A stretch of 5,005 bases of DNA from Spirochaetaceae bacterium (lineage in GTDB: Bacteria; Spirochaetota; Spirochaetia; B11-G9). The position numbers were made by a program, and so were the translations under genes. Position 1 is the first letter of the stretch. The number at the start of each line of letters is the position of its first letter. Positions 1-5,005 of this stretch are shown here, piece after piece. The stretch spans positions 1 to 5,005 of the forward strand of contig DAOWMA010000195.1 in the NCBI GenBank assembly GCA_030643345.1. The letters run 5' to 3'. The notes below the pieces were generated by a model. It did not search any database. It saw nothing but the letters and a program-made list of their open reading frames with translations, and was not told the DNA's origin.

Positions 1-3000
1 AAAAAACCTGAAACAATAAATTACAGAACTCTTAGACCGGAAAAGGAAGGACTTTTCTGTGAACGTATTTTTGGTACAACTAAAGAGTGGGAATGTTACT
101 GTGGTAAGTTTAAATCTATCCGGTACAAGGGTGTAATATGTGACCGTTGCGGTGTAGAGGTTACACATTTTAAAGTTCGTCGGGAAAGGATGGGCCATAT
201 TGAGCTGGCCGCACCTGTTTCACATATCTGGTATTATCGTTCTGTACCTTCCAGACTAGGTCTCCTGTTGGATCTTACTATCGCTTCTCTGCGCTCTATT
301 CTCTACTATGAGAAATATGTGGTTATTGTCCCTGGTGATACTGACCTTAAAATAATGGATCTTCTTACAGAAGAGGAGTATCTTGATGCTAAAGAGCGGT
401 ATGGCGTTGGGTTTACAGCTGGAATTGGGGCAGAAGCAGTAAGAACTTTACTCGAAAACCTTGATCTTGATATTCTCTCAGCAGAGCTGAGGGCTAAAAT
501 GATCGAGAAGGGTGTTAAAACTGATAAGCGCCTTCTTAAAAGAATTGAGATTGTAGAAAATTTCAGAGATTCTGTGAATAAACCGGAATGGATGATCCTG
601 GATGTTATTCCTGTTATCCCCCCGGAGCTTCGTCCTATGGTCCAGTTGGATGGAGGCCGGTTTGCCACTTCTGATCTTAACGATCTGTATAGAAGAGTTA
701 TAAATAGAAACAACAGACTTAAACGGCTTATGGCACTTAATGCGCCGGATATTATTATTAGAAATGAAAAAAGAATGCTTCAGGAAGCTGTAGATGCCCT
801 TTTTGATAATTCAAAAAAGAAAAAAGTTGTAAAGGGTGCTTCCAACAGGCCTCTTAAATCGCTATCTGATATGTTGAAAGGAAAGCAGGGAAGATTTAGA
901 CAGAATCTTTTAGGTAAACGTGTAGATTATTCCGGTCGTTCTGTTATTGTTGTTGGTCCGGAACTTAGACTGCATCAGTGTGGTCTTCCCACCAAGATGG
1001 CTTTGGAGTTGTTTAAACCTTTTATTATGCGTAAGCTGGTAGAAAAAGATGTGGTTTATAATATAAAGAAAGCAAAGACTCTTGTTGAGCAGGAAACACA
1101 GGAAGTATGGTCTGTTCTGGATACTGTAGTTAAAGAGCACCCTGTTCTCCTGAACCGTGCTCCTACCTTGCATCGGTTGGGAATACAGGCTTTTGAGCCG
1201 GTTTTGGTTCAGGGAAAGGCAATAAAACTGCATCCTCTTGTTTGTCATGCTTATAATGCTGACTTTGATGGTGATCAGATGGCTATTCATGTGCCCCTTA
1301 CCCAGGCTGCTCAGATAGAGTGCTGGACTTTGATGCTTTCATCAAATAACCTTCTTAATCCTGCCAATGGCAGTCCTGTAGTTTTTCCCTCCCAGGATAT
1401 GGTCCTTGGTATCAACTATTTAACCAAGATTACCAAAGGGACTCTTGGTGAGGGCAAGTATTATACCAGCCCGGATGAGGTTATTCTGGCCAGAGATTCC
1501 GGTGCAATTGCTTACAGTTCAAAAATAAAGTTGAAAATCAATGGGGAAATAATAGAAACAAGTGCCGGAAGGGTCCTTTTTAATGAAGAAATGCCTTCTG
1601 AAGTAGGATTTGTAAATAAGGTGTTAGGTGATAAGGAGCTTCGTGCTCTTGTAGCTGAAACTTATGCTGGTTTTGGACCTCCTGTTGCTGTAAAAATGCT
1701 TGATTCTATTAAAGATATAGGCTTTAAGTATGCAACAGTATTTGGTGCTACAATCGGTCTTAATGATATCGTTATACCTGAAAAGAAAAAAGATATGATC
1801 GAAGATGCAAATAATCAGGTTAAAGAGATCCAGAAGCAGTATGTTCAGGGACACATTACTCATGAAGAGCGTTATAACAGGGTTGTTGAGGTTTGGAGCA
1901 AGACTAATGAAGATCTTACTAATGAGCTCATGGACGTTCTTAAGAAAGATAAAGATGGCTTTAATCCTGTTTATATGATGGCAGATTCCGGAGCAAGGGG
2001 GTCCAGGACCCAGATAAGGCAGTTGTCGGGTATGCGTGGTCTTATGGCAAAACCTTCCGGGGATATTATAGAGCTTCCTATACGGTCAAACTTCAAAGAG
2101 GGCCTTTCCATTATTGAATTCTTTATATCGACAAATGGCGCCAGAAAGGGTCTTGCAGATACTGCTCTTAAAACAGCAGATGCAGGTTATTTGACCCGAA
2201 GACTTGTTGATATAGCCCAGGATATGGTTGTTAATGAAGATGACTGTGGAACAATTAATGGTATTGATATCAGTGCCCTTAAAGATGGTGAAGATATTGT
2301 CGAAGCGCTTAGGGATAGAATTACCGGTCGTTTTACACTGGAGAGGGTTAAGCACCCAATAACCGGTGAAATAATAATAGATGTAAATGAATATATTACT
2401 GATGAACTTGCTGCAAAAATCGAAGAAATAGGTGTAGAAACTGTACGAATTCGTACTGTACTTACATGCGAGGCGGAGCATGGTGTTTGCCGGATGTGTT
2501 ACGGTCGTAATCTTGCAACTAATCAAACTGTGGATATAGGAGAGGCTGTAGGAATAATTGCAGCTCAGTCAATCGGACAGCCAGGAACACAGCTTACTAT
2601 GAGGACCTTTCATGTTGGTGGTGCGGCAACAAAGATAAGTGAAGAAAACAAAACTATTTTGTCCTATCCTGTTGTTATAAAAGAGATTATAGGAAATACG
2701 GTAACTCTGGAAAATGGAGATGTACTTTTTACCAGAAAAGGGTATCTGACAGTTGCAAAGGTCCTCAGAGAGATCAAAATGGAAAAATCTGCGAAGATTA
2801 TGGTGGTTCATGGTCAGAAAGTTACAGGTGGTGAAGTCCTTGTTGATCAGAAAAGTGGTGAAGTAGGGGCAGAGGAGATAGGTTTTGTTTATCTAAAAGA
2901 AAATATGCTTTTACTGGTTGCGCAGGACCAGAAGCTGGAAATTAGAAATGGTGCAGAACTTCTTGTAAAAGAAGGTGAGTTGATTCCTGCAAATGAATCT

Positions 3001-4155
3001 ATAACAACTTTTGATCCTTTCTCTGAACCGATAATCGCTGAATATGACGGGACTGTAAGATTTGAAGATATTATCCTTGGTATGACTCTTAAAGAAGAGA
3101 TAAATATGGATACAGGGAACACTGAAAAGAAGATAAATGAGATTTCTCTTGAAACCCTGCAGCCGAGAATAGTTCTGATGGATGACGATGGCAATGATAT
3201 TGCTACTTACTTTTTGCCTGGGTCCTCTTATCTTAGTATAGAGGACGGGGATATAGTTAAAAAGGGTAAGTCCCTTGCTAAGCTTCTTAAGGAATCTGTT
3301 AAGACTGCAGATATTACCGGTGGTCTTCCCCGGGTCGGTGAGCTTTTTGAAGCCCGGAGACCAAAAAATGCTGCGGTCCTTTCGAAAATATCCGGGACCG
3401 TTCAGTTTAAGAATATAGTTAAGGGTAAGCGTGTAGTATTTGTAGTAGATATATATGGAAATGAGTATAAACATCAGGTACCTATTGGCAAGCATCTTCT
3501 TGTAAGGGATGGAGACTTTGTAATGGCCGGGGAAGAGTTGTGTGAAGGAGTTAAAGATCCACATGATATTCTGGATATTCTGGGAGAAAATGCTCTTCAG
3601 TCATTTCTTGTGAATGAGGTCCAGGAAGTGTATAGGCTTCAGGGTGTTAATATTAATGATAAACATATTGGTTCTATTGTTAGACAGATGATGAGGAAAG
3701 TGGAGATTGTTCAGGTTGGAGATACCGGGTTTATTTACGGACAGCAGATAGATAAGTATAAATTCCATACTGAAAATGCCAAGGTCCTGAGAGAGGGTGG
3801 GGAGTCTGCAGTTGCCAAACCTATGCTTCTTGGTATAACCCGTGCATCTCTTAATATTGATTCTTTTATCTCTGCAGCTTCTTTTCAGGAGACTACCAAA
3901 GTGTTGACAAATGCTGCAATTGCTGGTAGTGTCGACACTCTTCGGGGTCTGAAAGAGAATGTTATTATCGGTCATTTGATTCCGGCTGGAACCGGAATGA
4001 AGAAGTACCGGAATGTAAAACTTTACGATGAAAACAAGGAAGATCTTGATGCCAGTGTAAAACGTATACTGGAAGCAAGAAAGTTAGAAAGTTTGTCTGA
4101 GGCTGAAGCCGAAACTAAAGAATCTGACAATAGTGTTGTTGTACCTGGTCAGTAG
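1..4155 (+). CDS. rpoC: DNA-directed RNA polymerase subunit beta' (5' end cut off by the window edge)
   Basis: Largest subunit of RNA polymerase, holding the catalytic Mg ions. The frame is open from base 1, so 1384 residues are present. By alignment from memory with the E. coli protein about 39 N-terminal residues are missing, giving a full length near 1420. Numbering from window codon 1: N-terminal zinc site C32, C34, C47, C50; switch-2 region around 301 (QNLLGKRVDYSGRSVI); catalytic NADFDGD with D421, D423, D425; bridge helix about 704-739; second zinc site C749, C823, C830, C833; trigger loop with M867, R868, H871. The trigger loop is interrupted from about 877 to 1103 by a sandwich-barrel insertion (the SI3 position). 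The chain then resumes at DITGGLPRV and ends in an acidic tail. All catalytic and zinc ligands are intact. Residue 860 is Gln where E. coli has Glu925. Two adjacent TAG stops end the gene. rpoB is expected upstream. Confidence 0.99.
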   Translation, partial: KKPETINYRTLRPEKEGLFCERIFGTTKEWECYCGKFKSIRYKGVICDRCGVEVTHFKVRRERMGHIELAAPVSHIWYYRSVPSRLGLLLDLTIASLRSILYYEKYVVIVPGDTDLKIMDLLTEEEYLDAKERYGVGFTAGIGAEAVRTLLENLDLDILSAELRAKMIEKGVKTDKRLLKRIEIVENFRDSVNKPEWMILDVIPVIPPELRPMVQLDGGRFATSDLNDLYRRVINRNNRLKRLMALNAPDIIIRNEKRMLQEAVDALFDNSKKKKVVKGASNRPLKSLSDMLKGKQGRFRQNLLGKRVDYSGRSVIVVGPELRLHQCGLPTKMALELFKPFIMRKLVEKDVVYNIKKAKTLVEQETQEVWSVLDTVVKEHPVLLNRAPTLHRLGIQAFEPVLVQGKAIKLHPLVCHAYNADFDGDQMAIHVPLTQAAQIECWTLMLSSNNLLNPANGSPVVFPSQDMVLGINYLTKITKGTLGEGKYYTSPDEVILARDSGAIAYSSKIKLKINGEIIETSAGRVLFNEEMPSEVGFVNKVLGDKELRALVAETYAGFGPPVAVKMLDSIKDIGFKYATVFGATIGLNDIVIPEKKKDMIEDANNQVKEIQKQYVQGHITHEERYNRVVEVWSKTNEDLTNELMDVLKKDKDGFNPVYMMADSGARGSRTQIRQLSGMRGLMAKPSGDIIELPIRSNFKEGLSIIEFFISTNGARKGLADTALKTADAGYLTRRLVDIAQDMVVNEDDCGTINGIDISALKDGEDIVEALRDRITGRFTLERVKHPITGEIIIDVNEYITDELAAKIEEIGVETVRIRTVLTCEAEHGVCRMCYGRNLATNQTVDIGEAVGIIAAQSIGQPGTQLTMRTFHVGGAATKISEENKTILSYPVVIKEIIGNTVTLENGDVLFTRKGYLTVAKVLREIKMEKSAKIMVVHGQKVTGGEVLVDQKSGEVGAEEIGFVYLKENMLLLVAQDQKLEIRNGAELLVKEGELIPANESITTFDPFSEPIIAEYDGTVRFEDIILGMTLKEEINMDTGNTEKKINEISLETLQPRIVLMDDDGNDIATYFLPGSSYLSIEDGDIVKKGKSLAKLLKESVKTADITGGLPRVGELFEARRPKNAAVLSKISGTVQFKNIVKGKRVVFVVDIYGNEYKHQVPIGKHLLVRDGDFVMAGEELCEGVKDPHDILDILGENALQSFLVNEVQEVYRLQGVNINDKHIGSIVRQMMRKVEIVQVGDTGFIYGQQIDKYKFHTENAKVLREGGESAVAKPMLLGITRASLNIDSFISAASFQETTKVLTNAAIAGSVDTLRGLKENVIIGHLIPAGTGMKKYRNVKLYDENKEDLDASVKRILEARKLESLSEAEAETKESDNSVVVPGQ

Positions 4156-4175
4156 TAGGAAATATTACTCCAGGT
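4143..4175 (+). promoter_or_regulatory. Hairpin spanning the rpoC stop codon
   Basis: ACCTGG (4143-4148) pairs with CCAGGT (4170-4175), and AGTAGTA (4151-4157) pairs with TATTACT (4163-4169) with one G-U pair. This gives 13 base pairs with a two-base bulge (TC) and a GGAAA loop. The rpoC stop TAG (4153-4155) lies in the 5' arm. No run of T follows, so it does not look like an intrinsic terminator. A role as an RNA processing site, a 3'-end stabiliser or a brake on translation-coupled readthrough is possible but inferred. The pairing itself is read directly from the sequence. Confidence 0.5.
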
Positions 4176-4179
4176 TATG

Positions 4180-4254
4180 TAATAGAGGCTTTTGCGATGT
4201 GGCTTATTTTTACGATTGCATGGCTATTTTGCGCCAGGTAGTAGCCCTCTATTA
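4180..4254 (+). promoter_or_regulatory. Candidate structured RNA element in the rpoC–rpsL gap
   Basis: TAATAGAGGCT (4180-4190) pairs with AGCCCTCTATTA (4243-4254), giving 11 base pairs with one bulged C. The stem encloses 52 bases. Inside, TGCGAT (4193-4198) can pair with ATTGCA (4215-4220) with one G-U pair, and TGGC (4221-4224) with GCCA (4233-4236). The result is a possible branched fold. The 5' arm contains AGAGG, the Shine-Dalgarno-like sequence of the micro-ORF that starts at 4197, so the outer stem would hide it. It matches no riboswitch or ribosomal-protein leader that I recognise. The stem is certain as sequence, but its function is not known. Confidence 0.35.
4197..4241 (+). CDS. 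Possible 14-codon hydrophobic micro-ORF (leader peptide candidate)
   Basis: ATG at 4197 opens a frame encoding MWLIFTIAWLFCAR, closed by two adjacent TAG codons (4239-4244). AGAGG at 4184-4188 lies 8 bases before the ATG, a normal Shine-Dalgarno distance. The peptide is almost wholly apolar with a single C-terminal Arg and has two Trp among 14 residues. It could be a short membrane peptide or a leader peptide whose translation opens the surrounding stem (4180-4254). It resembles no family I know. An ORF this short with a weak ribosome binding site can easily arise by chance. Downstream genes are ribosomal, so classic Trp-dependent attenuation would make no obvious sense. Confidence 0.2.
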   Translation: MWLIFTIAWLFCAR

Positions 4255-4286
4255 GAGAAGAGCTATTTGTTAAATACAAAATGTGG

Positions 4287-4305
4287 TACAGCGCAAAAAG
4301 CTGTA
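4287..4305 (+). promoter_or_regulatory. Small hairpin in the rpsL leader
   Basis: TACAGC (4287-4292) and GCTGTA (4300-4305) form a perfect 6-bp stem around the loop GCAAAAA. It is the first of three compact hairpins lying between the candidate RNA element and the rpsL ribosome binding site. It is not followed by a T-tract. Function unknown. Confidence 0.35.
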
Positions 4306-4312
4306 ATAAATT

Positions 4313-4334
4313 GTTCCCCGGCGGTTTGGGGAAC
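4313..4334 (+). promoter_or_regulatory. GC-rich hairpin in the rpsL leader
   Basis: GTTCCCC (4313-4319) and GGGGAAC (4328-4334) form a perfect 7-bp stem with the 8-base loop GGCGGTTT; two G-U pairs can extend it to 4311-4336. The sequence after it (GTGTGAAG) has no T-run, so this is not a standard terminator. Its GC-rich arms stand out against the AT-rich bases around it. It could be part of a leader fold that controls rpsL translation, which is an inference. Confidence 0.45.
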
Positions 4335-4347
4335 GGTGTGAAGAATG

Positions 4348-4363
4348 CCGGGCCGGTGCCTGG
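4348..4363 (+). promoter_or_regulatory. GC-rich tetraloop hairpin just before the rpsL ribosome binding site
   Basis: CCGGGC (4348-4353) pairs with GCCTGG (4358-4363), six pairs including one G-U, closed by the loop CGGT. It ends 12 bases before the GGGAGGG ribosome binding site. The nearby CCGGC (4318-4322, spanning the previous hairpin's arm and loop) is complementary to GCCGG at 4347-4351 and again at 4352-4356, so alternative pairings or a pseudoknot are possible. Regulatory meaning is inferred. Confidence 0.4.
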
Positions 4364-4375
4364 TAAAAAAGAAAA

Positions 4376-4382
4376 GGGAGGG
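4376..4382 (+). promoter_or_regulatory. Ribosome binding site of rpsL
   Basis: GGGAGGG, preceded by an A-rich stretch, is a strong Shine-Dalgarno match containing GGAGG. It lies 10 bases before ATG 4393. It decides the S12 start: the in-frame ATG at 4345 would place this site inside the coding region. Confidence 0.85.
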
Positions 4383-4392
4383 TATCAATCAG

Positions 4393-4767
4393 ATGCCGAC
4401 AATCAATCAGCTTATTAGAAAGGGAAGAAAGTCTATTATAAAAAAGACCAAATCCCCTGCCCTTGAATCGTGTCCTCAAAAACGTGGAGTATGTACCCGT
4501 GTGATGACAGTAACACCTAAAAAACCAAATTCTGCTCTTCGAAAGGTTGCCAGAGTTAGGCTTACAAATGGAATGGAAGTTACTGCTTATATACCGGGAA
4601 TAGGACACAATCTGCAGGAACACTCTGTTGTTCTTCTTCGGGGTGGTAGAATTAAAGATCTTCCAGGTGTCAGGTACCATGTTGTAAGGGGTGCCAAGGA
4701 TACTCTGGGTGTAGATGACAGAAGGACCAGCAGGTCGAAGTACGGCACTAAGCGGCCTAAGGCATAG
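4393..4767 (+). CDS. rpsL: 30S ribosomal protein S12
   Basis: Complete protein of 124 residues, the usual S12 length. S12 lies at the decoding centre of the small subunit and takes part in tRNA selection and translocation. The sequence is collinear with E. coli S12: N-terminal MPTINQLIRKGRK arm, CPQKRGVCTRV (27-37), PKKPNSALRKV (42-52), GHNLQEHSVVLLRGGR (71-86), KDLPGVRYH (88-96), and the C-terminal SKYGTKRPKA. K43, K88 and P91, where changes give streptomycin resistance or dependence in other bacteria, are in the sensitive form. D89, the residue methylthiolated in E. coli, is present. The start at 4393 is chosen because S12 proteins begin this way and GGGAGGG sits before it. An ATG 16 codons upstream in frame is not supported. 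rpsG follows after 11 bases, so the two are almost certainly one transcript. Confidence 0.99.
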   Translation: MPTINQLIRKGRKSIIKKTKSPALESCPQKRGVCTRVMTVTPKKPNSALRKVARVRLTNGMEVTAYIPGIGHNLQEHSVVLLRGGRIKDLPGVRYHVVRGAKDTLGVDDRRTSRSKYGTKRPKA

Positions 4768-4774
4768 GGGGAAG
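4767..4774 (+). promoter_or_regulatory. Ribosome binding site of rpsG, overlapping the rpsL stop
   Basis: GGGGGAAG begins at the last base of the rpsL stop codon. Its G-run ends 7 bases before ATG 4779. Ribosomes finishing rpsL would sit directly on this site, which favours translational coupling of S7 to S12. Confidence 0.7.
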
Positions 4775-4778
4775 AAAA

Positions 4779-5005
4779 ATGGCAAGACGAAAAGTTGCAC
4801 CAGTCAGAGAAATTCTTCCTGATTCTAGATTTGACAGTAAAGTTGTAGCAAAATTTATTACCAGGATGATGCTGGATGGTAAAAAGTCTATCAGTACCAG
4901 AATGCTCTATGGAGCGATGGATATTATTAAGGCAAAAGGGAATGAAAAACCTTTAGAAGTTTTTCTTAAGGCCCTCGATAATGTAAAACCAATGGTAGAG
5001 GTAAA
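4779..5005 (+). CDS. rpsG: 30S ribosomal protein S7 (3' end cut off by the window edge)
   Basis: The first 75 residues of S7 are present, of about 156 expected. S7 binds the 3' domain of 16S rRNA, starts assembly of the 30S head and contacts mRNA and tRNA at the E site. Visible family features are the basic start MARRK, then AKFITRMMLDGKKS (about 25-38) and the helix with KALDNVKPMVEV (about 63-74), which leads into the rRNA-binding region beyond the window. The start ATG has a good ribosome binding site overlapping the rpsL stop. A DNVKP segment, in place of the ENVMP-like form common in other bacteria, is one reason for suggesting a spirochaete. fusA or another str-cluster gene may follow but is not visible. 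Confidence 0.97.
   Translation, partial: MARRKVAPVREILPDSRFDSKVVAKFITRMMLDGKKSISTRMLYGAMDIIKAKGNEKPLEVFLKALDNVKPMVEV

Noticed and set aside
190..192. ATG 190 as the start of rpoC
   Set aside because: The frame is open to base 1 and the upstream 63 codons encode conserved RpoC sequence, including the first zinc site (C32, C34, C47, C50). The true start lies before the window.
2560..3310. Intein or inserted mobile sequence in rpoC, suggested by the long trigger-loop insertion
   Set aside because: The insertion has no intein splice motifs, reads as beta-barrel domain sequence resembling the SI3 insertion, and keeps FDPFSEPII and YFLPG segments that match the E. coli SI3 region.
306..3975. Several open frames of 80 to 217 codons on the minus strand opposite rpoC
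   Set aside because: They lie antisense to a highly conserved gene, show no recognisable domains and no ribosome binding sites that I could identify, and have compositions expected of codon shadows.
4229..4255. Promoter-like pair TTGCGC and TATTAG, and other weak hexamers in the gap (for example TTGTTA at 4267)
   Set aside because: Spacing is 15 bases or the -10 match is poor, and nothing reaches a convincing match. A separate rpsL promoter cannot be supported from sequence alone.
4143..4363. Intrinsic terminator after rpoC
   Set aside because: None of the hairpins is followed by a T-tract on the plus strand. The T5 at 4207-4211 has no GC-rich stem directly before it.
4516..4665. Streptomycin-resistance substitution in S12
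   Set aside because: K43, K88 and P91 are the ordinary sensitive-type residues, so no resistance allele is indicated.
4270..4800. 176-codon minus-strand frame opposite the gap, rpsL and the start of rpsG
   Set aside because: It overlaps two certain ribosomal-protein genes on the other strand and has no family features; it is a shadow frame.

Overview
This is a housekeeping segment of a bacterial chromosome, all on the plus strand: the rpoC–rpsL–rpsG stretch of the rpoBC/str ribosomal-protein cluster. RNA polymerase beta' (rpoC) fills positions 1 to 4155 and lacks only its first roughly 40 codons. After a 237-bp gap comes the complete gene for ribosomal protein S12 (rpsL, 4393-4767). Eleven bases later the first 75 codons of ribosomal protein S7 (rpsG, 4779 to the window edge) begin.

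The organism is most likely a member of the Spirochaetota with a low-to-moderate GC genome. This rests on remembered protein features, not on a search. S12 starts MPTINQLIRKGRK and carries RVMTVTPKKPNSALRKVA. S7 has KALDNVKPMVEV where many other bacteria have a KAIENVMP-like segment. RpoC has a large insertion in the trigger loop. The order rpoC–rpsL–rpsG, without an L7Ae-like gene between rpoC and rpsL, also fits spirochaetes. Assignment to a genus is not possible from this window.

The three proteins serve the core of gene expression. RpoC carries the RNA polymerase active site. S12 forms part of the ribosomal decoding centre. S7 is a primary assembly protein of the 30S head. The pair rpsL–rpsG is tightly spaced, and the rpsG ribosome binding site overlaps the rpsL stop codon, so the two are probably co-transcribed and translated together.

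The only part not explained by known genes is the rpoC–rpsL gap (4156-4392). It has no clear promoter and no hairpin followed by a T-tract, so transcription probably continues from rpoC. It does hold several inverted repeats. A 13-bp hairpin spans the rpoC stop codon. An 11-bp stem (4180-4190 with 4243-4254) encloses a possible 14-codon micro-ORF and covers that ORF's Shine-Dalgarno sequence. Three compact hairpins, two of them GC-rich, lie just before the rpsL ribosome binding site. This looks like a structured leader or processing region between rpoC and rpsL. That is an inference that needs comparative data. I see no mobile element, CRISPR array, tRNA or rRNA gene, and no sign of a novel multi-gene system.
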